A stretch of 57,529 bases of DNA, taken from contig JAUVHU010000007.1 in assembly GCA_030593145.1 (NCBI GenBank), forward strand, positions 1-57,529. Reading direction: 5' to 3'. This DNA is from Desulfobacteraceae bacterium. GTDB lineage: Bacteria > Desulfobacterota > Desulfobacteria > Desulfobacterales > ETH-SRB1. The notes beneath the pieces are model-generated. The model did not search any database. It was not told the DNA's origin and worked only from the letters and a program-made list of their open reading frames with translations. Below, one piece after another: positions 34,942-44,137 of this stretch. The position numbers were made by a program, and so were the translations under genes. Position 1 is the first letter of the stretch. Each line of letters opens with the position of its first letter.

Positions 34942-36810
34942 ATGAGCATTATTAACAAAATAAATTCGCCAGCAGATTTAAAGCGCGTTTCACGATCGGA
35001 TCTTCCGGTTCTTGCTTCAGAAATACGCAAAATAATAGTTGAGGTGGTATCCAAAAACGGCGGCCATTTAGCGTCAAGCCTTGGAGCTGTTGAGCTGGCA
35101 ATCGCCATCCATTACGTTTTCAATACTCCAGATGATAAAATTATATGGGATGTCGGCCACCAGTCTTATGCTCACAAGCTGCTTACCGGACGCAGAGAAC
35201 AATTTCATACTCTGAGAAAACTTGATGGAATCAGCGGTTTTACACGTATGAGTGAAAGTCCTTACGACGCTTTTTCTACCGGACACAGCAGCACATCAAT
35301 TTCGGCAGGGCTGGGAATCGCATGTGCCAAGCGTCTAAAAAAAGATACATCCAAAGTTGTCGCTATTATAGGAGACGGCTCCATGACTGCGGGGATTGCC
35401 TATGAAGGGATGAATCAGGCAGGTGACATTCACAAGAATTTAATAGTTATATTAAATGATAATGATATGTCCATAGCTCGCAATGTAGGCGCCCTATCCT
35501 CATGTTTAAGCCGTACCTTTTCAACAAAATATCTGCAGGATTTAAGAAAAGAGCTTGGTGTTTTTTTAAAATCAGTGCCTAAAATCGGAGAGGATATTTA
35601 TCAATTTGCAAAACGATCAAAGGAATCCTTTAAAACCTTTATTACTCCAGGCATATTATTTGAGGCATTCAACTTTGAATATTTTGGCCCTATTGACGGA
35701 CACAAACTGGATCATCTGATCGATATCCTGAATAACATTAAGGATATTGACGAGCCGGTACTCCTGCACGTCACAACTAAAAAAGGAAAGGGTTATCCTC
35801 CGGCAGAAAAAAATCCTGTTTATTTTCATGGAGTTGGCAGTTTTGATGTGAAAACTGGAAATTGTTCATCCAGCAAAAAATCTATTCCCACATATACAGA
35901 GGTTTTCGGCGACGCCATGGTCAAACTTGCAAAAGAGGACCAGAAAATAATTGCTGTTACTGCTGCCATGCCCGAAGGCACCGGGCTGACAAAGTTTGCA
36001 AGCACCTATCCTGACCGGTTTTTTGATGTGGGGATAGCTGAGCAGCACGGCATAACATTTGCCGCTGGTATGGCCACCGAAGGTTTCAAGCCTGTCGTAG
36101 CAATATATTCCACATTTTTACAGCGGGCTTATGATCAGATAGTACATGATGTATGTATAGAGGCCCTTCCTGTAGTCTTTGCCATTGACAGGGGTGGCAT
36201 TGTCGGAGAAGACGGCCCAACACATCATGGGCTGTTCGATTTTTCATATCTCAGAAGCCTTCCCAATATGGTGGTTATGGCTCCAAAGGATGAAAATGAG
36301 CTTTGCCGGATGCTGACAACTGCCCTGTCTCATAACGGCCCAATTTCCTTTCGATATCCCAGGGGAACGGGTCGAGACGTTAAAATCGATGACATTTTTA
36401 CCCCGATTCCCATCGGCAAAGGAGAGGTATTAAAAGAAGGTGATGATATTCTTATCCTGGCTATAGGCGAATCTGTGTGCGAAGCTCTTTCCGCTCACAA
36501 GATGCTTGCGGAACAGGGAATATCCGCCACAATTGTTAATTGCCGATTTATTAAACCGCTTGACGCTGATCTTATATGCACACTTGCGAAAAAAATACCG
36601 CGTTTAATAACTGTAGAAGAAAATGTGCGCCAGGGAGGATTCGGAAGCGCTGTTCTTGAATGCTTAAATGATAAAGGTATAACAGATTTTAGCCTTGAAC
36701 GTATGGGCATGCCGGATATTTTTGTTGAGCATGGCCCACAGGACTTTCTCAGGACAAAATATGGCATAGATGTATCCGCTATAGTAAGTACGGCCAAAAA
36801 ACTTCTGTAG
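34942..36810 (+). CDS. dxs: 1-deoxy-D-xylulose-5-phosphate synthase
   Basis: The thiamine-dependent first enzyme of the MEP isoprenoid pathway. The ATG at 34942 is preferred; the longer frame from 34891 runs into a repeat element. The 622-residue protein has family-typical GDGSMTAGIAYEGMNQAG (thiamine diphosphate site) and DRGGIVGEDGPTHHGLFDFS with the transketolase-like central domain, plus GIAEQHGITFAAGMA. It follows ispA and precedes tlyA, as in many bacteria. A fragment of the GAGACC repeat (ttcaaaggtctc, about 34924) lies just before its start. Confidence 0.96.
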   Translation: MSIINKINSPADLKRVSRSDLPVLASEIRKIIVEVVSKNGGHLASSLGAVELAIAIHYVFNTPDDKIIWDVGHQSYAHKLLTGRREQFHTLRKLDGISGFTRMSESPYDAFSTGHSSTSISAGLGIACAKRLKKDTSKVVAIIGDGSMTAGIAYEGMNQAGDIHKNLIVILNDNDMSIARNVGALSSCLSRTFSTKYLQDLRKELGVFLKSVPKIGEDIYQFAKRSKESFKTFITPGILFEAFNFEYFGPIDGHKLDHLIDILNNIKDIDEPVLLHVTTKKGKGYPPAEKNPVYFHGVGSFDVKTGNCSSSKKSIPTYTEVFGDAMVKLAKEDQKIIAVTAAMPEGTGLTKFASTYPDRFFDVGIAEQHGITFAAGMATEGFKPVVAIYSTFLQRAYDQIVHDVCIEALPVVFAIDRGGIVGEDGPTHHGLFDFSYLRSLPNMVVMAPKDENELCRMLTTALSHNGPISFRYPRGTGRDVKIDDIFTPIPIGKGEVLKEGDDILILAIGESVCEALSAHKMLAEQGISATIVNCRFIKPLDADLICTLAKKIPRLITVEENVRQGGFGSAVLECLNDKGITDFSLERMGMPDIFVEHGPQDFLRTKYGIDVSAIVSTAKKLL

Positions 36811-36837
36811 GAGTTCAGGTGCCAAGGCACTAAGAGA

Positions 36838-37011
36838 TGAACGTCCAACATCGAACATCCAACGTCGAATTTCGAATAAGGTATTCTGCCAATTTATAAA
36901 CTGACAGAGCGACCCGCCGTGCTCGCGCCCGTCGCGGCAGGAGCAATTTCATCATTCGATGTTCAACGTTGGACGTTCGATGTTCATTTTTTAAGTACTT
37001 GTTCGATGTTC
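36838..37011. repeat. gaacgtccaacatcgaa repeat pair, copy 2
   Basis: Left arm 36838-36874 and right arm 36952-37011 are inverse copies of the same iterated units. The core (about 36900-36950) is GC-rich with gacccgccgtgctcgcgccc. The 272-bp dxs-tlyA gap contains this element and no gene. Confidence 0.6.
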
Positions 37012-37082
37012 ATCTTTTTAGTACTTGTTCTTGGTGTCATAGTAACTGAATTATTATGAACTTCAAAATTTGAAATGAGCTA

Positions 37083-37841
37083 ATGCCGCCCAAAAAAAGG
37101 CTTGATATTGTATTGGTTGAAAAAGGGCTTGTTCAAAGCAAACAACAGGCTCAAGCCCTTATCATGACGGGAAGAATACTCGTAAACAATCAGCCTATTG
37201 ATAAGCCCGGCGTGGCTGTATCAATTAATGACGATATCGCTATTAAAGGAAAGGATATTCCTTATGTAAGCAGGGGTGGCCTCAAACTTCAAGAGGCTCT
37301 TCAATCTCTCCATATAAATATCCGCGGGTTTGTATGCCTTGATATCGGAGCTTCCACTGGAGGATTTACAGACTGTCTATTGCAACATGGCGCAAAATGT
37401 GTTTATGCCGTTGATGTTGGATATGGACAACTGGCATGGAAACTGAGACAGGATCCACGTGTTGTTGTTATAGAACGAACAAATGTCCGGTATATACCGG
37501 ATAAAACCATTCCCCTTCCTGTTGATCTTATTACGATCGATGTTTCTTTTATTTCTCTTAAGATAGTTGTTCCGGCAGTACTGAAGTTTTTAAAGAAAAA
37601 CGGGAGGATTCTTGCTCTAATAAAGCCCCAGTTTGAGGTGAAAAAAGAAAAGGTTGGAAAGGGAGGTATAGTTTGTGACAGTGCGTTGCATGATGAAGTA
37701 ATAAAAGATCTGTCATCTTTTTTTACCGGACTCGGGATGCTGTGTGAATCTGTCGTTCCTTCTCCAATACTTGGTGCAAACGGAAATAGAGAATTTATAA
37801 TTTCTTTGGTTCACGGTTGTAATTTTTTTGATAAGTCTTGA
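37083..37841 (+). CDS. tlyA: TlyA family rRNA 2'-O-methyltransferase
   Basis: The 252-residue protein has an N-terminal S4 RNA-binding domain (RLDIVLVEKGLVQSKQQAQA, residues 5-65) and a FtsJ-type methyltransferase domain with SAM site DIGASTGGFTDCLL (about 86-99), VDVGYGQLAWKLRQDP and the catalytic-type DLITIDVSFISLK. TlyA proteins methylate 16S/23S rRNA; older annotations call them hemolysin. It is linked to dxs in many genomes. Length is typical. Confidence 0.93.
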   Translation: MPPKKRLDIVLVEKGLVQSKQQAQALIMTGRILVNNQPIDKPGVAVSINDDIAIKGKDIPYVSRGGLKLQEALQSLHINIRGFVCLDIGASTGGFTDCLLQHGAKCVYAVDVGYGQLAWKLRQDPRVVVIERTNVRYIPDKTIPLPVDLITIDVSFISLKIVVPAVLKFLKKNGRILALIKPQFEVKKEKVGKGGIVCDSALHDEVIKDLSSFFTGLGMLCESVVPSPILGANGNREFIISLVHGCNFFDKS

Positions 37842-37900
37842 TTTTTATATGCTTAATATATATAAAATTTGTTTTTACGGTTTTAAAAGCTATACATACT

Positions 37901-38116
37901 GAGACCTTTGAAAAATGTTCAATTTTGTTCGAGTACAAGGGCAATTCTGCAGGATAGCGGAATTGGACAACTGTCAAGTTGCCCGCAGGGTAAGGGGCAT
38001 GGATGCCCCGAGTCAACGCGAAAATTTTAACCCGAGGAATATATTGAATATTTCGAGGATTGGAATTTGAGCCTGACGCAGTAATCGGGCAAAAGAGAGC
38101 GTTTTGCAAAGGTCTC
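37901..38116 (+). repeat. Full-length GAGACC foldback element with 5-bp target duplication
   Basis: The ends gagacctttgaaaa and tttgcaaaggtctc are inverse copies (37901, 38116). The 216-bp interior has palindromes such as aactgtcaagtt and ggggcatggatgcccc. The 5-bp atact flanks both sides (37896-37900 and 38117-38121), showing insertion by a transposase. Other copies are at 55874-56059 (reverse orientation), 25577-25690 and 27104-27123. The 355-bp gap 37842-38196 holds only this element. Confidence 0.8.
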
Positions 38117-38196
38117 ATACTGTGAACGGTCATAATTGAAGTTTTACTATGTTTTTTTTCAGGCAGTTTTAAATTTTCATGTAGAGAGGAGCTTAA

Positions 38197-40266
38197 ATGG
38201 GTAAATTTGAATTCTCAAGAAATATTGCTCTTGTGTCCCACGGTGGTGCCGGCAAAACATCTCTTGCTGAGGTGATGCTTTTTAATGCAGGTGCAACAAA
38301 CAGGCTGGGACGTGTTGAAGACGGTAATACAGTTATGGATTTTGAACCAGAAGAAATTAAACGAAATATTAGCATAAGTTCTGGCTTCCACGACTATGAA
38401 TGGAAAAAACATACTATTAATCTTATTGATACTCCAGGCGATCAAAACTTCTTTTCAGATACAAAAAACTGTATGCAGGCTGCTGATGGAGTCCTTGTGC
38501 TGATTGATGCTATAGATGGAGTAAAAGTGCAGACCGAACAGGCATGGGATTTTGCAGAGGAATTTAACTTGTCATGTCTTATTTTCATCAACAAACTGGA
38601 CAGAGAGAGAGCGGATTTTTTTCGTGTATTCAAAGATGCGACAGATAATTTCAAACCAAAACCGATTATATTGCAGCTTCCTATTGGATCGGAAGCTGAT
38701 TTCAACGGCATGGTAGATCTTGTTGCCATGAAAGCATATACTTATGATGATAATGGTAAATCAACAGAGATTGACATTCCTTCTGATATGCAGGATCTGG
38801 TAAAAAAAGAAAGGGAAGTTCTGGTTGAAAACGTTGCTGAAACAGATGACGATCTTCTTGAGAGATATCTTGAAGGGGAAACTCTGTCTGACGATGATAT
38901 AAAAGCCGCATTAAAAAAAGGCACACTGTCAAGGAGTTTTGTGCCTGTACTTTGCGGATCAGCAACAGGTAACATAGGAATCGATCTTTTGTCAGATTCC
39001 ATTATTAATTGCATGCCTTCACCTCTTGAAAGAGGCCCATTTGCGGGTATTGATCCTGCAAATGAAAATGAAGTTGAAAGAAGCTCCGATCCGGATGCTC
39101 CATTCTCAGCTTTTGTTTTCAAAACAGTTGCCGATCCTTATGCCGGACGTCTTTCAATATTCAGGATTGTTTCAGGAAGTCTTGGAAAAGATGGAACTTT
39201 TTTAAATGTCAATAAAAACTCAAAGGAAAAATACAATCAGTTGTTGCGGCTTGCCGGCAAAGAGCAAAAAACAGCAACAGGAGCCGAAATCGGATCCATC
39301 GTTGCGGTTGCCAAGCTTAAAGACACTTCAACAGGCGATACGCTTTGCGGTGAAAGCAACATAATAAAGTTTAATTGCGCTAAAGCTCTTCCCCTGCTTA
39401 TTTCTTTTGCTGTTGAGGCTAAAAATAAGGGAGATGAGGACAAAATATTCAGCTCTTTGTCAAAGCTTCTGGAGGAGGATATTTCTTTATCCATTACACG
39501 AAATTCCGAAACAAAAGAGATTCTTCTATCAGGAAGAGGTCAGATTCACATTGAAGCTACAATTGAAAAGCTAAAAAGGAAATTTAATGTAGAGGTGAAT
39601 CTTAAGACCCCTAAAGTCCCTTATAAGGAAACAATCAAGAAGAAGGTCAGGGTCCGGGGGAAACATAAGAAACAATCAGGGGGCCATGGTCAGTATGGAG
39701 ATTGCTGGATTCAAATGGAGCCGCTTCCCAAGGGAAAAGGTTTTGAATTTGTCAATGCAATAGTAGGTGGCTCAATACCAAAGACATACATACCTGCTGT
39801 AGAAAAAGGTATATTAGAAGCATCCCAAAAAGGTATTTTGGCCGGATTTCCATGTGTAGATTTTAAAGTTACTTTGGATGATGGTTCCTTTCATGCAGTA
39901 GATTCATCTGAAATGGCGTTTAAAATAGCCGGCTCCCTTGCTTTTAGAAATGCAATTTCTGAGGCTAAGCCTGTTTTGCTGGAACCGATTATGAATGTCT
40001 CGGTTACCACGCCTGATGAATTTATGGGTGATATTATGGGGGATTTAAACAGCAGACGCGGAAAAGTGCTTGGCATGGATAATAAGGGAAAAAATCAGAT
40101 CGTCAATGCGCATGTGCCGATGTCCGAATTTTTGACCTATGCGCCGGACATCAGATCGATGACAGGCGGCCGGGGTATGTTTACTATGGAATTTTCTCAT
40201 TATGACGAAGTGCCTGCGCAGATATCACAGAAGCTTATTGAAGAAATAAAAAAGAGTAATGAATAA
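38197..40266 (+). CDS. Elongation factor G-like GTPase (EF-G paralogue)
   Basis: The 689-residue protein has the EF-G domain order: G domain with P-loop SHGGAGKTSL (residues 14-23), switch II DTPGDQNF (78-85), NKLD (about 131), then domains II-V to GGRGMFTMEFSHYDEVP. In canonical EF-G switch II is DTPGHVDF with a catalytic His; here that position is Asp82, as in divergent FusA2-type paralogues with altered GTPase activity. Whether it acts in translocation, recycling or stress is not known. A strong ribosome binding site (agagga) precedes the ATG, and a terminator follows. Confidence 0.9.
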   Translation: MGKFEFSRNIALVSHGGAGKTSLAEVMLFNAGATNRLGRVEDGNTVMDFEPEEIKRNISISSGFHDYEWKKHTINLIDTPGDQNFFSDTKNCMQAADGVLVLIDAIDGVKVQTEQAWDFAEEFNLSCLIFINKLDRERADFFRVFKDATDNFKPKPIILQLPIGSEADFNGMVDLVAMKAYTYDDNGKSTEIDIPSDMQDLVKKEREVLVENVAETDDDLLERYLEGETLSDDDIKAALKKGTLSRSFVPVLCGSATGNIGIDLLSDSIINCMPSPLERGPFAGIDPANENEVERSSDPDAPFSAFVFKTVADPYAGRLSIFRIVSGSLGKDGTFLNVNKNSKEKYNQLLRLAGKEQKTATGAEIGSIVAVAKLKDTSTGDTLCGESNIIKFNCAKALPLLISFAVEAKNKGDEDKIFSSLSKLLEEDISLSITRNSETKEILLSGRGQIHIEATIEKLKRKFNVEVNLKTPKVPYKETIKKKVRVRGKHKKQSGGHGQYGDCWIQMEPLPKGKGFEFVNAIVGGSIPKTYIPAVEKGILEASQKGILAGFPCVDFKVTLDDGSFHAVDSSEMAFKIAGSLAFRNAISEAKPVLLEPIMNVSVTTPDEFMGDIMGDLNSRRGKVLGMDNKGKNQIVNAHVPMSEFLTYAPDIRSMTGGRGMFTMEFSHYDEVPAQISQKLIEEIKKSNE

Positions 40267-40307
40267 GTCTCTAAAGCGCCTTCTTTCTCAACACCAACGA
40301 GCTAATA

Positions 40308-40342
40308 AAAAAATCCATCTCCCAAAAGGGGTGGATTTTTTA
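40308..40342 (+). terminator. Rho-independent terminator after the EF-G-like gene
   Basis: The stem aaatccat-ctccc/ggg-gtggattt around an aaaa loop (40311-40340) is followed by ttttatt. Confidence 0.75.
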
Positions 40343-40421
40343 TTCCAACATGGAAAACCTGGTCCTTTGGGCCAGGTCAGAGATAGATGGCTCTGCCTTG
40401 GATTTTTTGTGTTTAAAAAAG

Positions 40422-40559
40422 GAACGTCCAACATCGAACATCGAACTTCCAACGTCGAATTATGGTACGCCTTCGGCGTTTCAATTTTATTAAAAAAATA
40501 AGCGAAGCGATATCCACATTCGATGTTCGATGTTGAACGTTCGATGTTCGACGTTCATC
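40422..40559. repeat. gaacgtccaacatcgaa repeat pair, copy 3
   Basis: The left arm (40422-40460) and right arm (40517-40559) are the same iterated unit in inverse orientation, separated by gtacgccttcggcgtt, a segment also partly found in the cysS-uvrB gap (about 1618). The gap 40267-40653 otherwise holds a terminator and two cctggtcct hairpin-like repeats, but no gene. Confidence 0.6.
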
Positions 40560-40653
40560 TTTTTCATGTAAAGCAAATCCCCTCTGGGGATAGCTAAAGC
40601 CTGGTCCTCTGGGCTAGGATTCTTTACCTTTTTAAATGGCACTGGTAATCGGC

Positions 40654-41109
40654 TTAAGAAACAAGGAGACTAAGTGATTTGCCGAGTTTTCGAACCATGT
40701 TCAGAAAATTTTTTGGTAGAGGCATTTCCTGTTCAACAATCAGAATTCCAAGTTCTTGTGCCCGGCCAAGAATTGATGAACTGTCTATGCCCTCCTGATA
40801 GTCGCATATAACATGAACACGCATGGCATCGGTCAAAGGGATACGCAGTTCCTTTAACTCTGTCGCAACATTTTCAATCTCTTCTTTGATCAGCGCTCTG
40901 TTTTCTTCTGCAAATCTTGCGAAAGATTTTTCCTCATTAGTCGTAGCAAACAACTCATTGATAACAGCCCCGGATAATTTGCCAATATATGATGGCTCGC
41001 GGCTATTATATATTGTGGAAAGCCGGGCTTTAAGTTGTCTGAAAAGCTCCATTTTAATTATATCAACCCCTTCTCTCATAATAGGGACCAGTTTGCTCTC
41101 AAATTTCAT
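40654..41109 (-). CDS. Small helical protein, unknown function, downstream of the attC array
   Basis: The 151-residue protein is helical and charged (LFRQLKARLSTIYNSREPSY; LELRIPLTDAMRVHVICDYQ-like segment at 110-125). No family is recognised. It lies 3' of the last attC-like site on the same strand as the cassette genes. It is either a last cassette that has lost its attC or the first ordinary chromosomal gene after the array. The start ATG follows ggagaa. Confidence 0.6.
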   Translation of the reverse strand: MKFESKLVPIMREGVDIIKMELFRQLKARLSTIYNSREPSYIGKLSGAVINELFATTNEEKSFARFAEENRALIKEEIENVATELKELRIPLTDAMRVHVICDYQEGIDSSSILGRAQELGILIVEQEMPLPKNFLNMVRKLGKSLSLLVS

Positions 41110-41155
41110 ATCAATTCTCCGTTAAATAATGTATGCAATAAATAAAACAAGAAAC

Positions 41156-41280
41156 GCATAACGTCTCCGCATCACCTACAAGCAGGGAAACAGGCATTTG
41201 TAAATGCTACATTTTATTCAAACTTGGCAAATGTTACAACCGCCCGACCCTGCTTGTTAGAGTGTATGCGGTTGTTATGA
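41156..41280 (-). repeat. attC-like recombination site C
   Basis: The 125-bp sequence has simple-site ends gttatgc (minus of 41156-41162) and tcataac (minus of 41274-41280). The arms ccgcatcacctacaagcagg and the complement of the other side pair over about 25 bp with single-base bulges only on the gene-side arm. This is the attC layout (R'', L'', loop, L', R'). The stop codon of the upstream nuclease gene lies 11 bp before it. Confidence 0.75.
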
Positions 41281-41290
41281 TTGCTTTTCC

Positions 41291-42292
41291 TCAGTGGCTG
41301 CTGTTCAATGCTGATAAGAATGTTCTGACAAATTCGAGCAGCCTTCTTTCTATTTCCTCTGTACTTTGTGTGGTTTTCCCGATAACCATATTAAGAGAAG
41401 TGGTGACATCCGCTACTGGGACTTTTCTTTCCTTTCGACGAACTATAGTTTCACTTATTTCTGTGGGAACGGGTAACGATTCGGAGACTTGCTTTAATAC
41501 CGTAAGTACTTCATCCAGCTTTCGCTTACCAGGGGTCACACGGAAAAGGAACCTGTTCAGCATTGCTGGTGAGACAAATACATCAGTAGCCAGAGATGTA
41601 GGGCTTTGGGAGAGATAGAGTTCAACAATTGAGCCTGAGCCGACTTTCCATCCCGATTGACTTGCGAAAGACCTCGTGCTACTCCATAACTTGGCAAAAT
41701 TCTTGCGATTCCTCGAGTTTTCTTCAGGATCTGGCCCTGAAAGCTCACCAATAATGGGGTGAGGCGGGGTAAAACCCAGTGTCTCAAAACCTTCTTTGAT
41801 CCAGGCGACAAACTGATCATCGGATTGAGCGACAATGTTGTAAAAATCCCTCCATAGAAAGAGTTCTTTTTCGGACGGTTTTATGTATTTTGGATTCTCT
41901 AATACGGCTTGAGCCGGAGACTTCCAAGACGACCGAACGTAAACCAGTCCATCGATTGGTAGGTCCAAATATCTTTCGAGTTGTAATCGATCATCCGCTC
42001 CTGATCCCTGTATTTCAAAAGCGTCAATCTTGTGTTCACATATGACAATGTGCCCGTCAGCCAAGGTTAGCCGCATGTCTGGACAACAGTTAGTGCCATC
42101 GTACAAAACTTGCGTTTCCACCTTTTCGATAACAGGGTTTCTCCATCCGTTTTCTTGAGAATAACGACCGAAAACGAGTTCAGCATATGCGTTGCGCACA
42201 TGTTCATTGAGTGTTAACGCGGCAGCAAAGAATTCCGTGAGGTGATCTTCTTTTGACTGGGTCAGTGCCTGTGTTGACCAGAATAGATTCAT
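41291..42292 (-). CDS. PD-(D/E)XK nuclease superfamily protein (cassette gene)
   Basis: The 333-residue protein begins LFWSTQALTQSKEDHLTEFF. The nuclease core is C70-P71-D72 MRLTLADGHIVICEHK, that is Asp72, Glu86 and Lys88 in the usual PD-(D/E)XK spacing. The C-terminal 200 residues are of unrecognised type. Such stand-alone PD-(D/E)XK proteins are common in defence islands. It is a single-gene cassette: its stop lies 11 bp before attC C, and attC B with the inserted IS lies just upstream. Nuclease activity is inferred from the motif. Confidence 0.75.
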   Translation of the reverse strand: MNLFWSTQALTQSKEDHLTEFFAAALTLNEHVRNAYAELVFGRYSQENGWRNPVIEKVETQVLYDGTNCCPDMRLTLADGHIVICEHKIDAFEIQGSGADDRLQLERYLDLPIDGLVYVRSSWKSPAQAVLENPKYIKPSEKELFLWRDFYNIVAQSDDQFVAWIKEGFETLGFTPPHPIIGELSGPDPEENSRNRKNFAKLWSSTRSFASQSGWKVGSGSIVELYLSQSPTSLATDVFVSPAMLNRFLFRVTPGKRKLDEVLTVLKQVSESLPVPTEISETIVRRKERKVPVADVTTSLNMVIGKTTQSTEEIERRLLEFVRTFLSALNSSH

Positions 42293-42309
42293 TTAGTCTT
42301 AATCATAAC

Positions 42310-44137
42310 GAGGCTGTCGAAAAAGCACTTCCCAATACAATATTCGTGACAGCGCAGTAAAATATTAATGGAAATTGGAATATTTACTAAGATCTATACT
42401 TCATGAACGAAAATAAGTGTCTCTATAACAACCAATAGAGTGTTTGCAGAAGGATATATCTCCATATCTCCTATTATCTTTATGCCATGGCATAGTTTTT
42501 CCCGAAGTTGCAAATCTTTTCAATGTTGTGAACCAGGCAGTATAACATCCATTGAATATTGACCTTGATATGCCCACGTAAGGTAAACCTGTCCATTCTC
42601 TTGCATGTGCGAATATTGCCGAAAACAGGTTCTACAATACCCAAACGCTTGCTATAAATGCGGCGGCCTTCTTTTGTGTCGATCTTACCCTTCATTTCAT
42701 CTGTGAGGCTGCCTGGACGTTTCCCATAAAAAACATGAACCTGTCGTGACACGGTATTCGGATTCCGCAAACATTTTGAACGCAGGTTACAATCACGACA
42801 CGCCATTTTAGGAGCTTGATAAGCAATGGCTTTGTATCCATCAGCTGTCTGGAAATTTCTGTTCTTTACGTATAACCCATGACCGGCAGGACAGATAAGC
42901 TTACCGGTATTATCATCAAGCTTGAAGTCTTCCACGCTGAAGAAACGCTTTTTAGATTTATATTTTTCTTTGCGCTTGTCTACAGGACGGCGATGACGAC
43001 CTGCGTCTGCAAAACGAACATCCCGTTTTCTGAACTGAGGGTCCGGCACGTAAGCATCAACTTCATGATTCTTACATGCCTCGAGATTTTTTACGCTGTA
43101 ATAGCCGGTGTCAGCGCTGACTTGTTTATCCTTCAAAGGGTCTTTCCAACCAATTGCTTCCAGTTTATCCTTAGTCCCATCCAACATCGGCTCCATGCTT
43201 GAGGCGTCTTCCCCTTTTCCGAAAGCCTCTGCATGTAACACTACCTGTTGTTTTTCATCAACTACTACATTGGCGTTATAGCCTTGCAATACACCGTGTG
43301 AAGTGGCCATTTTTGCTGATTCATTATCTGTGACGTTACTCTGGATCTCCTTGCTTCTGGAACCAATCTTAGGTTTGTTTTCAGAAAGAAACTTCTCAAT
43401 ACGTTCCGCTTTCTGTTTCAGCCCCTTGATCCGCTTCTCCCGACGTTTCCGATCTGAAGAAGACCTGTCGAGTTCTTGTTTATCTGATGCTCGGTGCTCA
43501 CGAACAACCTCTTTTACTTTCCTTTCCAGCGCTTCCTGTTTCTTTTTTAAATCCTCAAACTTACCACTCCACTCCTTTGCAGCATTCGAGGAAAGTTTCA
43601 ATCCGTCCAAACTGAAATGAGTGCCACCCAGCAAATCCTCTTCATCGCAAATTAGCAGTACTTTGGTGAACAACGACTCAATCTCTTTATCTAATGATGA
43701 TACAAAGGCCGCGATTGTACTGTGATCAGGTCTTTGTCCACAGGTAAGAGCCATAAACGTAATATTTTCCTTACAGGCTCGCTCCAAAGATCGTGATGAG
43801 ATCAGCCCCCGTGAATAGCCAAAAAGCACAATCTTTATCAGCACCTTCGGATCTATCGCCTTGCGACCTGTTTCATCATTGCGATAACGATCGTCAAACA
43901 TGCTTATGTCAAGGCGTTCTTCAACAACATGATGTATCGCATATTCCAATGTGCCTGGTATCAGTTGTTTCTCTAAGGATACAGGCACCATCATCAGCTG
44001 ATCGTAGTTGTAATATTTGTATCGCGCCATCTGTGGTTCTCCATCGGTTAATTCGTAATGACAGTAACAGCAGTCTACCACAGTAACGCTTTGTTTCAAC
44101 TATTAAAAGGTTGTTCAAGTACTTTTTCGACAGGCTC
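42310..44137 (-). mobile_element. IS1182-type insertion sequence inside an attC site
   Basis: The 1828-bp element has 20-bp imperfect terminal inverted repeats: gaggctgtcgaaaaagcact (42310-42329) and the inverse of agtactttttcgacaggctc at 44118-44137, with two mismatches. The flanking aac (42307-42309, 44138-44140) is a possible 3-bp duplication. It holds one full-length transposase gene. The insertion point is in the R box of attC B. Confidence 0.85.
42480..44030 (-). CDS. IS1182-family transposase
   Basis: The ATG at 44030 (MARYKYYNYDQLMMVPVSLE) is favoured: ggag lies just upstream and family members start so; the frame is open to 44099. The 516-residue product has an N-terminal DUF772-type region (RKAIDPKVLIKIVLFGYSRG) and a DDE transposase core with SLDGLKLSSNAAKEW, VSADTGYYSVKNLEACKN, and a C-terminal KRLGIVEPVFGNIRTCKRMD. 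No frameshift is seen, so the IS is probably active or recent. Confidence 0.92.
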   Translation of the reverse strand: MARYKYYNYDQLMMVPVSLEKQLIPGTLEYAIHHVVEERLDISMFDDRYRNDETGRKAIDPKVLIKIVLFGYSRGLISSRSLERACKENITFMALTCGQRPDHSTIAAFVSSLDKEIESLFTKVLLICDEEDLLGGTHFSLDGLKLSSNAAKEWSGKFEDLKKKQEALERKVKEVVREHRASDKQELDRSSSDRKRREKRIKGLKQKAERIEKFLSENKPKIGSRSKEIQSNVTDNESAKMATSHGVLQGYNANVVVDEKQQVVLHAEAFGKGEDASSMEPMLDGTKDKLEAIGWKDPLKDKQVSADTGYYSVKNLEACKNHEVDAYVPDPQFRKRDVRFADAGRHRRPVDKRKEKYKSKKRFFSVEDFKLDDNTGKLICPAGHGLYVKNRNFQTADGYKAIAYQAPKMACRDCNLRSKCLRNPNTVSRQVHVFYGKRPGSLTDEMKGKIDTKEGRRIYSKRLGIVEPVFGNIRTCKRMDRFTLRGHIKVNIQWMLYCLVHNIEKICNFGKNYAMA

